A program made the position numbers and the translations under genes. A DNA stretch of 64,000 nucleotides. Source: CBDCZI01 sp965224495. GTDB taxonomy: Bacteria > Bacteroidota > Bacteroidia > Cytophagales > JAAEPT01. Below, piece after piece: positions 45,478-53,813 of this stretch. Every line of letters begins with the position of its first letter. The first letter of the stretch is position 1. Below the pieces are notes generated by a model, which was not told the origin of the DNA, did no database searches, and was given only the letters and a program-made list of their open reading frames with translations. The DNA is taken from positions 62,001 to 126,000 of the forward strand of contig CBDCZI010000021.1 of assembly GCA_965224495.1 (NCBI GenBank), read 5' to 3'.

Positions 45478-46033
45478 TGACCTCTACTTTTAATAAAAAG
45501 AAATAATGCTCGTCGTCTAATTTTAAGAAATCATATTCTAATTTACCTCCAGTTTTACGAGCGATATCGATAAGTCCTAATCCTGCTCCTCCTTTACTTG
45601 AGATACTACCATCACGAATCTGCACTTTGTACATTTCTTTCAACTCTTCACTAGATGAGCTGTTTACCTCGTCAATTGCATCTTTTAAAGCTTCTTTTTT
45701 ATTAGCATGTATTTTGTTTGCTGTAATAATAAAATAACTTTCCTCTTTTTGACCAATCATAAAAAGCCCTGCACCCACATTTTTGTCGCCTGAGTCTTTT
45801 ATTTCGTCTGAATGCTTATTCATGTTTTGAAGCGTTTCGACCAATACATGATAGACACGCTTTTTTACCTTACGTTCTTCACTCTTACGATCCATACTTT
45901 TTTCTGTCATGCCAGTAAAGGTTTTTGTGATTTCTTGGTTGAATTCTCCCATATACACTAATGAAATGCCATTTTGGGTCATTTCATCATATATATTCAA
46001 AACCGATTTGACGTAAGATAGATTTAAGTTCAT
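45470..46033 (-). CDS. SiaB-like protein kinase (DUF6272)
   Basis: 187 residues. The segments RVYHVLVETLQNMNKHS and GGAGLGLIDIARKTGGKLEY are the N and G boxes of a GHKL-type ATPase fold, as in SiaB anti-sigma-antagonist kinases. In Pseudomonas SiaB works with SiaC (substrate) and SiaA (phosphatase). No such partner gene is adjacent here, so it may act alone or with distant partners. Confidence 0.8.
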   Translation of the reverse strand: MNLNLSYVKSVLNIYDEMTQNGISLVYMGEFNQEITKTFTGMTEKSMDRKSEERKVKKRVYHVLVETLQNMNKHSDEIKDSGDKNVGAGLFMIGQKEESYFIITANKIHANKKEALKDAIDEVNSSSSEELKEMYKVQIRDGSISSKGGAGLGLIDIARKTGGKLEYDFLKLDDEHYFFLLKVEVTT

Positions 46034-46193
46034 AAGACAAGTGTTTAAAGTTTAAAAGTTACGTAAAAATCTGTTGTTACCGAATTATTAAAGGTTTTTT
46101 TTGAATTAGAATGAAAGATTAGGGGGTAAATACTTGTTAATTAGATGCAAAGATATTTCCCTGTGAAAATACTATAAATAAAACCCTTGTTGG

Positions 46194-46225
46194 TTTGTGA
46201 ATATGTAAAATAAGCACTAAGTTTG
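46194..46225 (+). promoter_or_regulatory. Promoter of tRNA-Leu
   Basis: TTTG (46194-46197), a 20-base spacer and TAAGTTTG (46218-46225) match the Bacteroidota -33/-7 consensus. The tRNA begins 20 bases downstream. Confidence 0.7.
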
Positions 46226-46244
46226 CATCACCAAATCGGTAGAA

Positions 46245-46325
46245 GCCTGAGTGGCGGAACTGGTAGACGCGCACGACTCAAACTCGTGTTCCTTTGGAGT
46301 GCCGGTTCGATCCCGGCCTCAGGTA
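46245..46325 (+). tRNA. tRNA-Leu (CAA anticodon)
   Basis: Acceptor GCCTGAG pairs with CTCAGGT (one G-U), discriminator A. The anticodon stem CACGA/TCGTG holds loop CTCAAAC (CAA). A long variable arm and the TTCGATC T loop are present. 81 nt, CCA not encoded. Confidence 0.95.
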
Positions 46326-46330
46326 CTAAA

Positions 46331-46363
46331 CCTCAATTACGAAAGTGATTGAGGTTTTTTTTT
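46331..46363 (+). terminator. Terminator after tRNA-Leu
   Basis: CCTCAATTAC and GTGATTGAGG form a 10-bp stem with one wobble, followed by nine T. Confidence 0.88.
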
Positions 46364-46490
46364 GTAAAAGACCTAGTCAAGTTTATGTCTTTTCCTGTTT
46401 CCTACTATCTATTTTGAAGTGTCTATAAAACACATTTATATATATAGGAGCGAAGAGTCTAATTTACGACTAAATGCGAGTTGTTACACT

Positions 46491-46708
46491 GCGTGAGGGA
46501 TTGCCGAGAAAATCCTTTTGGTTCTCGATTCTTTTTTTTGATAGTGAATTACCCTAACCAAAAACAAACAGTAAAAGCGAGAAACTTACCACCAAAAGAT
46601 TGTAACAAAAAGCCCGACCTCGCTGTTGATTTGAGCGTTGAATTATCGGTTGATTTGTTTTTTAGCCACAAAATGGTAAATGACAATAACAGGAGCGAGG
46701 GCACGCCC
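46491..46708 (+). repeat. Dispersed structured repeat, copy C (full length)
   Basis: The most complete copy. GCGTG at the left end pairs with CACGC at the right end. GGGAT opens the core AGAAAATCCTTTTGGTTCTCG, and CGAGAAACTTACCACC then CAAAAGATTGTAAC return. CCTCGCT pairs with the distal AGCGAGG. It fills the space between the tRNA-Leu terminator and nadE; an apparent 76-codon frame here is not conserved in other copies. Confidence 0.85.
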
Positions 46709-46719
46709 TAACTATCCAT

Positions 46720-48534
46720 CTACTTCAATTGCTCAAACCCACCAGAAAGTATAGGGAAACGGTACCACGTTTTTGGGTCAACATTAAAATCGTCGAGATG
46801 AAAAGATGGCGCTAAACGTTCACGTTTCCATTGGGTGATTGACCAAATGCGGAAAAACTTATTGATGTACGTCTTTAGTGTCTTTTCATCGGTCAAATTA
46901 CTTGGTTTGAGGTTTTCGAAAACTTCTTCTGGAGATTGGTATTGCCCGATAGCAAGGCGTTCAATCTGAACCATCAGGTCGTAAGGCATCAAATCATCTT
47001 CGTCTGTTTGTGCGGTTTCTTGTGGTCGCAATTCGGCGGTAGGCGGCAAAATATTAACAAAACTTAATGCCGAATAACCCAAATTGGTCTCTGCCCATCG
47101 CAACCATTGACGGATAAAAGGCTTGTCAACACCCGAAATAGGGGCTATTCCACCCGATGTGTCGCCGTCCATTGTGGCGTAACCCATCCCACCTTCACTT
47201 CGGTTGGATGTGGTGATAAGCAAGGCACCTTTTGTGTTTGTCAGCATCCAAATATAAGGTGAACGGGCACGTGCTTGGATGTTTTGTAAGGCGATATCGT
47301 CCGTTTCCCAAGTCAATTTACGGTTGAGCACTTTTTCTATCGTTTCGGTAGCGTGATTTACAGTTGTGTCTATTTTCCAATCGTGAAACTCAGCACCAAG
47401 CTGTAAAGCAAGTTCTTGAGAGGCGTTTAAAGTAATTTCCCCTGAATTAACGGTTCCTTGGTAAGCACAGCTCAATAGGTGAGGGATAAGCTCTTTGTAA
47501 GGGTTTTTGGTATCAAATTTTTCAGCGTTAATAATCGGTTTCAAAAAGGGGACTTCGTCAGCTATTTGAGAAAGAGGTAGTTGTTTTAACGCTGTTTTGA
47601 GCATCTCAGCCACCAAAACAGCACAAGTACTACTGTCAGCACCACCACTCAACGATAGAACAAACCCTTTAGAAAAAGATTTTCTCATATAGTCATACAG
47701 CGCCAATTGGTCGGCAAGTAAAAACTCTTCGTTTTTAGTATAAGTAGGTCTCTCCTTACTCTCAGTCGATAAAATGTTGATTTTATGAAACGATAACAAC
47801 TCATTTTTAGCAAGTAATTTCCCTTCTTTGGCAATTAATATTTCGCCATCGTAAATCATTCTTCCTGCCTCATTGCCTAATAGATTGGTGTATATATAAG
47901 TACAATTGAAGTTTTTAGAACTCGAAATGACCAAGTTTTCTCTTGTTATTGTTTTGCCAAAAGCAAAGTGACTTGCCGATGGATTGATGATGTAATCGAC
48001 GTTTTGTTTGGCAAATGAATAAGCAGGTCGTGCGTCACACCACGCATCTTCACAGATTTCGAAAGCTATTTTTTTGCCTTTAAATTCGTACACAATATCA
48101 CCAAACGGGTAGGGGTGACCACCTATTTCCAGTGTTTCTTTCCGACCTGGTTCCCAACCAGTAAACCAACGTTTTTCGTAATGTACGCCGTCATTTGCTA
48201 AGCATTGTTTGGATGTAAAGCCTTGAATTTCACCGTTAATAATAAAACAACTTGTGTTGTAGTTGGTGTGCTCAAAATGAAGAGGTAAACCGATGTTTAC
48301 AGCGATTCCTGCTGTTTCGGGGATGATTTCGTCTAATAAAATTTCTAATGACTTCTCATAAATCCATTTACTCAAAAACACGTCCTGGCACCCGTAACCA
48401 GTCAAGGCAAGTTCGGGTAAAGCTAAAAGTTCAATACCCTCTTTTTTGGCTTGACGAATTGCGGAAACGATGTTTTTAATGTTGTTTTTCCAATCTAATG
48501 GAGTTTGGTTGAGCGTTGCACCAGCTATTTTCAT
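46720..48534 (-). CDS. nadE: Glutamine-dependent NAD+ synthase
   Basis: Amidates NaAD to NAD+. The N-terminal carbon-nitrogen hydrolase domain makes ammonia from glutamine (LPELALTGYGCQD with the catalytic Glu, EICEDAW with the nucleophile Cys). The C-terminal synthetase domain has the PP-loop LSGGADSSTCAVL and TTSNRSEGGMGYATMDGD. I start at ATG 48534 (MKIAGATLNQ), which is where family similarity begins; a TTG-type extension of nine residues upstream is not needed. 604 residues. Confidence 0.95.
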   Translation of the reverse strand: MKIAGATLNQTPLDWKNNIKNIVSAIRQAKKEGIELLALPELALTGYGCQDVFLSKWIYEKSLEILLDEIIPETAGIAVNIGLPLHFEHTNYNTSCFIINGEIQGFTSKQCLANDGVHYEKRWFTGWEPGRKETLEIGGHPYPFGDIVYEFKGKKIAFEICEDAWCDARPAYSFAKQNVDYIINPSASHFAFGKTITRENLVISSSKNFNCTYIYTNLLGNEAGRMIYDGEILIAKEGKLLAKNELLSFHKINILSTESKERPTYTKNEEFLLADQLALYDYMRKSFSKGFVLSLSGGADSSTCAVLVAEMLKTALKQLPLSQIADEVPFLKPIINAEKFDTKNPYKELIPHLLSCAYQGTVNSGEITLNASQELALQLGAEFHDWKIDTTVNHATETIEKVLNRKLTWETDDIALQNIQARARSPYIWMLTNTKGALLITTSNRSEGGMGYATMDGDTSGGIAPISGVDKPFIRQWLRWAETNLGYSALSFVNILPPTAELRPQETAQTDEDDLMPYDLMVQIERLAIGQYQSPEEVFENLKPSNLTDEKTLKTYINKFFRIWSITQWKRERLAPSFHLDDFNVDPKTWYRFPILSGGFEQLK

Positions 48535-48649
48535 CTTATAAAGATAGTTATTGCACAGCAATATCTCTAAATCTATGAAGTTTTAAATAAGAAATAAAAA
48601 AAGAGGATAAGGTGCTTACATTGATTAATTTGCATAATAATTAATTTGT

Positions 48650-50158
48650 ATGAAGGTATTTAGTGTTTTTCTTTTTAGTCTCTTGTTTTCGTTTGCTTAT
48701 GCCGATGATTTATCTAACCCAAGAGCAACGGTTACGCATCTTTTTGAACACTTGCAAGACGGTAATTACCATCCCGAAATTGCTTCTAGATCCTTGTTTA
48801 AAGGAGTGCTAACCGACGAAGAACTGGCAGAAAGAGCAAGGCAATTGGTTCAGATTTATAACGGTTTGGGGGTACAGGTCAAACCCGAAAATATTTCGAT
48901 AGATCCCAATTATAAAAACGTCAACACAACGGCTTCCGAAATATTGATTGATTCGGCTGTAACCACTATTTACGTAGTCAAATACGGGAATAAATGGTTG
49001 GTCAAAGAGGAGAGTGTACAGGCAATCCCTCAATTGTACCGACAAACGTACCCTTTTGGCACGGCTAAATTATTGAATTGGTTGTCAGGATTGAGTCATA
49101 AGCAATATTTAGGTTTGAAAATTTGGCAGTTTATCGGGGTTATTTTACTGCTTCTCATTTGTTTTCTAACCCACCGAATTTTCACTTTTTTGATAGATAA
49201 ATTGATTTTACGGACAATTATTCGCTTAGGTAAAAAGCAGATTGCCGAACAATATATTCACCCCATAGCCAAACCGATTAGCTTGTTTTTGGTTGCTTAT
49301 CTTTTGACAATTTTAGTGCCTGTTTTACAATTAAATCTGTACGTTTCACATTACCTGTTATTGCTCTTAAAAGCCTCCGTTCCGTTGTTTATTACCATTT
49401 TCTTATACAAAATGGTCGATGTGTTGTCGCTTTATATGGCGAAATTAGCAAAGAATACCGATACCGCTTTAGACGACCAATTAGTGCCATTGTTGCGTAA
49501 AATACTGAAAGTTTTTGTGCTCTTAATAGGTACATTATTTATTCTCCAAAACTTAAATTTCAATGTCACCGCATTGTTGGCGGGGCTATCGATTGGAGGT
49601 CTTGCATTTGCTTTGGCATCGCAAGATATGTTGCGTAATTTGTTCGGTTCGATAATGATTTTTGTCGACAGACCGTTTCAAATCGGCGATTGGATAGTCG
49701 GAAAAGGAATTGATGGTGATGTCGAGGAAGTAGGGTTTCGTTCGACTCGTGTGCGAACTTTTCACAACTCAGTCGTGTCTATTCCCAATGGTCAGTTGGC
49801 AGATATGACGGTCGATAATATGGGAATGCGTCAATATAGACGATACAAGACGATTTTAGGCATCACTTACGACACACCTCCAGCATCGATAGAAACGTTT
49901 ATTTTGGGATTGAAAAACATTGTTGACACACACCCAACGACACGTAAAGACTATTACAATGTCTATTTAAACACCTTCGGGTCGTCCTCTTTAGAGATTC
50001 TTTTTTATATCTTTTTTGATGTAAAAACGTGGCCAGAAGAGTTGCAAGCCCGACAAGAAGTGAATTTAGCCATTTTAAAATTGGCAGAGGAACTTAATAT
50101 CTCCTTTGCTTTCAATACCCAAACGGTGCATTTGGAAGGGTTGGAGAACGTGAAATAA
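48650..50158 (+). CDS. MscS-family mechanosensitive ion channel
   Basis: 502 residues. Signal peptide MKVFSVFLFSLLFSFAYA and a periplasmic domain to about 160, then four or five hydrophobic helices. The pore and MscS barrel follow: LLAGLSIGGLAFALASQDML, GSIMIFVDRPFQIGDWI and EVGFRSTRVRTFHNSVVSIPN. Protects cells from hypo-osmotic shock. The extra periplasmic N-terminus makes it larger than E. coli MscS. Confidence 0.92.
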   Translation: MKVFSVFLFSLLFSFAYADDLSNPRATVTHLFEHLQDGNYHPEIASRSLFKGVLTDEELAERARQLVQIYNGLGVQVKPENISIDPNYKNVNTTASEILIDSAVTTIYVVKYGNKWLVKEESVQAIPQLYRQTYPFGTAKLLNWLSGLSHKQYLGLKIWQFIGVILLLLICFLTHRIFTFLIDKLILRTIIRLGKKQIAEQYIHPIAKPISLFLVAYLLTILVPVLQLNLYVSHYLLLLLKASVPLFITIFLYKMVDVLSLYMAKLAKNTDTALDDQLVPLLRKILKVFVLLIGTLFILQNLNFNVTALLAGLSIGGLAFALASQDMLRNLFGSIMIFVDRPFQIGDWIVGKGIDGDVEEVGFRSTRVRTFHNSVVSIPNGQLADMTVDNMGMRQYRRYKTILGITYDTPPASIETFILGLKNIVDTHPTTRKDYYNVYLNTFGSSSLEILFYIFFDVKTWPEELQARQEVNLAILKLAEELNISFAFNTQTVHLEGLENVK

Positions 50159-50261
50159 ACTTAAATTGACTAACTTGTTTTGGAGCTTTCCCTTTTTTGT
50201 GAAAGGGTTTGTAGAAAGGAAAGGTTATATTGCCGATAGAAAGCGAGATAGTCGATATAAA

Positions 50262-50341
50262 CAAGAGCGGGAGCGGGCTATACGTTGCAATCTTTTGTTC
50301 GTTCCTCACAAAAGGATTTTCTCTACTATCCCTAAGCCGAT
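50262..50341 (-). repeat. Dispersed structured repeat, copy D (minus strand)
   Basis: Read on the minus strand: CGGCTTAGGGATAGTAGAG, then AAAATCCTTTTGTGAGG, AACGA loop, ACAAAAGATTGCAACG and TATAGCCCGC. Its stem-loop is identical to copy E, but its outer end and tail resemble copy A. A 10-base direct repeat GCCGATAGAA lies at 50232-50241 and 50336-50345. The rest of the 50159-50453 gap shows no gene. Confidence 0.8.
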
Positions 50342-50453
50342 AGAATAGGTGGGAAACAAATGAATTTGTTTCGTCTGTGTGTTTTAGTTGATAAAAACGG
50401 CGAAAAAAACGTATTAAATAACAACAAAATAAATACCCTAAGTGGATGTTTTT

Positions 50454-51551
50454 ATGAAGATAAGAGAGATAACAAATTACTTAGAAGAATTTGCCCCATT
50501 AGCTTACCAAGAAAGTTATGATAACTGTGGACTTTTGGTTGGAGATTTAAACCAGACAGTAACCAATTGTTTGATTTCATTGGATTGCACCGAAGAAATT
50601 GTACAAGAAGCAATTGACAAAAAATGTGAATTAATCGTTGTTCATCATCCCATTATATTTAGTGGTTTGAAAACCCTAACAGGAAAGAATTATATCGAAC
50701 GAACGGTTATCAAAGCAATAAAAAATGATATTGCTATTTATGCCATTCACACCAATGCGGACAATGTAAATACAGGCGTAAGCAAAAAGATTTGTGACAA
50801 ATTAAACCTGATAAATACACGTGTATTAGCACCAAAAAAAGGATTGTTAGAGAAAATGACGGTATTTGTACCCGTTACTCACGCCGAAGAAATAAGAACA
50901 GTTTTAGCTCAAAACGGAGCAGGGAAATTAGGTCAGTACGAATCGTGTAGCTTTTCTACAGAAGGTATGGGTCGGTTCAAAGCACAGCAAGGAGCAAACC
51001 CATTCATCGGTAAAGTAAGTCGTTTAGAAGAAGTGAACGAAGCACGGATAGAGGTTATTTACCCGTCGCATCAATCAAGACAAATCGTTGGAGCAATGGT
51101 AGAAGCGCATCCGTATGAAGAACCTGCTTATTTCCTTGAAAAATTGGAGAACGAAAATCCTGCAGTAGGTTCGGGAATGGTAGGAGAGTTGGAGCAAGAA
51201 ATGTCGGCAGAAGAATTTATGGTTTATTTGAAAGAAAAAATGAACCTATCAGTCATTCGTCATACGGCATTTGTAAAAGATAAAATTAAAAAAGTTGCAC
51301 TTTGTGGTGGTTCGGGAAGTTTCTTGTTGCCCAATGCAAAAGGTGTATCTGCAGATGTCTTTATTACCGCAGATTTTAAGTACCACGAGTTTTTTGATGC
51401 CGAAAATGACCTTATTATAGCCGATATTGGACATTATGAGAGTGAAGTTTACACAAAAGAACTTTTTTACAAGCTATTAACAGAAAAATTCGTTAATATT
51501 GCGTTTGCTTCGGCACAAACAAGTACAAATCCGATACTTTATCATATATAA
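50454..51551 (+). CDS. Nif3-like dinuclear metal-centre protein
   Basis: 365 residues from ATG 50454 (a GTG at 50442 adds four). DNCGLLVGD, VVHHPIIFSGLKTLTG and HTNADNVNTGVS carry the metal-binding His/Asp set. A PII-like insert is in the middle, and GGSGSFLLPNAKG...ITADFKYHE closes the site. The hexameric family is of unclear function. The zinc-ribbon gene follows with no gap, a pairing often seen. Confidence 0.9.
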   Translation: MKIREITNYLEEFAPLAYQESYDNCGLLVGDLNQTVTNCLISLDCTEEIVQEAIDKKCELIVVHHPIIFSGLKTLTGKNYIERTVIKAIKNDIAIYAIHTNADNVNTGVSKKICDKLNLINTRVLAPKKGLLEKMTVFVPVTHAEEIRTVLAQNGAGKLGQYESCSFSTEGMGRFKAQQGANPFIGKVSRLEEVNEARIEVIYPSHQSRQIVGAMVEAHPYEEPAYFLEKLENENPAVGSGMVGELEQEMSAEEFMVYLKEKMNLSVIRHTAFVKDKIKKVALCGGSGSFLLPNAKGVSADVFITADFKYHEFFDAENDLIIADIGHYESEVYTKELFYKLLTEKFVNIAFASAQTSTNPILYHI

Positions 51552-52346
51552 ATGGAAAACGTTGAGAAAAAGTTAAAAGCTTTACAAAGGTTACAAAAAA
51601 TCGATTCTAAACTCGATGATATCACAAAAGTAAGAGGAGACCTTCCTGAAGAAGTTCAAGATCTTGAGGATGAAATTACAGGTTACGAAACAAGATTAGA
51701 GCATTTTAACGAAACATTAGGAAACCTTGAACAAGGTATTTCTGACAAAAAATCTGCTATTAAAGAATCAGGTGATTTGATTGTTAAGTACAAAACGCAA
51801 CAAAACAACGTGCGTAATAATCGTGAATATGATGCGATTACAAAAGAAATGGAGCTTCAAGAATTGGAGATATTAGTTTCTGAGAAAAAAATCAAAGAGG
51901 CTGGTTACCAAATCGAATTGAAAAAGAAAGACGTTACTGCTCTTCAAGAGAAGCTAACTGATAGACAAGCTGATTTGGTTAAGAAAAATGAAGAACTTAC
52001 TGTTATCATTACAGAAAGTGAAGAAGAAGAAACTAAATTAGGTGAAACAAGAATCAAAGCTGAAAAGGCATTAGATAACCGTTTACTTATCGCTTACACG
52101 AAGTTGAGAAACAACATGCGTAACAAATTGGCAGTTGTTCCTGTTAAAAGAGATGCTTGTGCAGGATGTTTTGCAACTGTCCCTCCTCAAAGACAAGCAG
52201 ATATTAGAGACAAGAAGAAACTAATTATCTGTGAAAACTGTGGAAGAATCTTAGCTGACGTTATCGCGCCTCCAGTAGTAGAGCCGAAAAAGAAGACAAG
52301 AAAAAAAGCAGTAAAGAAAACAACTAAGAAAACGGAAGAAGCATAA
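51552..52346 (+). CDS. C4-type zinc-ribbon coiled-coil protein (zf-RING_7)
   Basis: 264 residues. Residues about 5-185 are an antiparallel coiled coil (charged heptads, e.g. LQELEILVSEKKIKEAGYQI). The zinc ribbon is CAGCFATVPPQRQADIRD with IICENCGRIL. A very Lys-rich tail (KKKTRKKAVKKTTKK) ends the protein. The family may bind RNA or other nucleic acids; function unproven. Coupled to the Nif3-like gene. Confidence 0.9.
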   Translation: MENVEKKLKALQRLQKIDSKLDDITKVRGDLPEEVQDLEDEITGYETRLEHFNETLGNLEQGISDKKSAIKESGDLIVKYKTQQNNVRNNREYDAITKEMELQELEILVSEKKIKEAGYQIELKKKDVTALQEKLTDRQADLVKKNEELTVIITESEEEETKLGETRIKAEKALDNRLLIAYTKLRNNMRNKLAVVPVKRDACAGCFATVPPQRQADIRDKKKLIICENCGRILADVIAPPVVEPKKKTRKKAVKKTTKKTEEA

Positions 52347-52349
52347 TTG

Positions 52350-53813
52350 ATGTTTTCTATAAGTTATATAATAAAAAGGATGGCTTTTAGTCATCCTTTT
52401 TTGTTTGTTCTTTTTTTGACTTTTTTTAGTCAAGCAAACGCACAATTTCAAGCCGATTTAGCGGTAAAATCTCAATACCAACAAATCTTTAGTGATGAGT
52501 CAGTCACTGTTTCAGCACTTAGTCAACAAGCCTATCAATCAGAAGCTACCAAAGGGAGTTATTTGTATCTTTCTGGCTTGAAATCAGCAATGAATTATTT
52601 TATAGACGCCAACTATGATGGTGTTTTAGACACTATTCAATCAAATATTAAACAAATAAAAGAGTTAAAACCAAATACACCATTTGGTTTCTTTTGTTTG
52701 GGTGAAGCTTATTTGCATTTAGGCCTGGTACAAATGGCACAAGGGAATAAGCTATCAGCCTTGTTAGCTCTAAAAAAAGCCTACACTACTCATTTGAAAA
52801 ACACAACAAAATACCCCACGTTTTTGTACTCTCAAAAAACATTGGGAATGTTGGAAGTAGCCTTTAATGAAGCTGAGTATTACAGTGATTTCTCTTCACT
52901 GTTGACTGGTGTAAAAGCCACAAAAGAAAAAGGTGCTCAACGACTAAATAATGTGATTGAAAGCAGTAACCTGTATAGTTTTGAAGCCAGACTATTTCAG
53001 GTTATTTTATATCAATTTGTTACCTATGATAAGGAATTAGCAACAAAAAAAATGTTTGGTCTGTTAGCTGATTACCCCCAATCAAAGTTAGTGAAAGCAA
53101 TTTCAGCGATTGTGTTTACTAAAAACAATGAATCGGAGCGTGCTTTAATAGTCTTGAATAAACTAAACCACGTCAATCCGTATTTTATTTATTTAGAAGG
53201 TGTTAATCATTTACAATTGTTACATCATCAAAAGGCCACAGCATCATTTACTCGTTTCTTGAAAACAAACCCAAGTTATTACCAAGTAAGTGCTAAATAT
53301 TTACAGGCAGAATCTTTTTACTTAACAGGAAACCAGCGACTGCAAGGAGCTGTAAAGGGGGCGATGAATGCACCACACAGTGATTTACCAGCGGACAAAA
53401 GTGCGAAGAATAAGATAAATTCATTATTAACAAAAAATAAAAAATTAATGAAAGCAAGGTTGCTTTTTGATGGAGGAAACAATGGAAAAGCATTGTTGGT
53501 TTTGAAAGGCATAGATAAGACTGTGTTAGGTAGAAAAGAAACTATTGAATATTATTACCGATTGGGACGAGTAAATCAATCATTAGGTGCTGTAGCTAAT
53601 GCAAAATCTAATTTTTTGTTAGCCGTACTTAAAGAATACGAAGAAACGAAAGTGTATTACGCACCTTATTCGTGTTTGCAATTAGGGAAGATTTATCAGG
53701 CAGAAGGTGATAAAAAGAAGGCGATGGCATACCTTGAAGCTGGTTTGAAATACAACCATTACCAATATGAAACAGCTATAAAAGTGAAGATTAAAAAACA
53801 GCTTGAGAGATGA
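52350..53813 (+). CDS. Exported TPR-repeat protein
   Basis: 487 residues with an export signal: a basic IIKR segment then MAFSHPFLFVLFLTFFSQAN ending Ala-Gln. The body is all-helical with TPR-like units (GFFCLGEAYLHLGLVQMAQG, KATASFTRFLKTNPSYYQVS, YYRLGRVNQSLGAVANAKSN, CLQLGKIYQAEGDKKKAMAY). Either ATG 52350 or 52380 could start it; the first supplies the basic n-region. A terminator-like hairpin lies inside the signal-peptide codons. The stop overlaps the PabB start. Confidence 0.75.
   Translation: MFSISYIIKRMAFSHPFLFVLFLTFFSQANAQFQADLAVKSQYQQIFSDESVTVSALSQQAYQSEATKGSYLYLSGLKSAMNYFIDANYDGVLDTIQSNIKQIKELKPNTPFGFFCLGEAYLHLGLVQMAQGNKLSALLALKKAYTTHLKNTTKYPTFLYSQKTLGMLEVAFNEAEYYSDFSSLLTGVKATKEKGAQRLNNVIESSNLYSFEARLFQVILYQFVTYDKELATKKMFGLLADYPQSKLVKAISAIVFTKNNESERALIVLNKLNHVNPYFIYLEGVNHLQLLHHQKATASFTRFLKTNPSYYQVSAKYLQAESFYLTGNQRLQGAVKGAMNAPHSDLPADKSAKNKINSLLTKNKKLMKARLLFDGGNNGKALLVLKGIDKTVLGRKETIEYYYRLGRVNQSLGAVANAKSNFLLAVLKEYEETKVYYAPYSCLQLGKIYQAEGDKKKAMAYLEAGLKYNHYQYETAIKVKIKKQLER
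52373..52402 (+). terminator. Terminator-like hairpin inside a signal-peptide coding region
   Basis: AAAAAGGATG and CATCCTTTTT form a perfect 10-bp stem with a 9-base loop and a trailing T-run. It lies 27 bases after the zinc-ribbon stop and within the first codons of the TPR protein. Confidence 0.7.

Noticed and set aside
46481..46711. Open frame of 76 codons inside repeat copy C, and similar frames inside copies D and E
   Set aside because: The frames share residues only because the DNA repeats. They are not open in copies A and B, lack good starts and follow the RNA-like core, so I treat them as non-coding.
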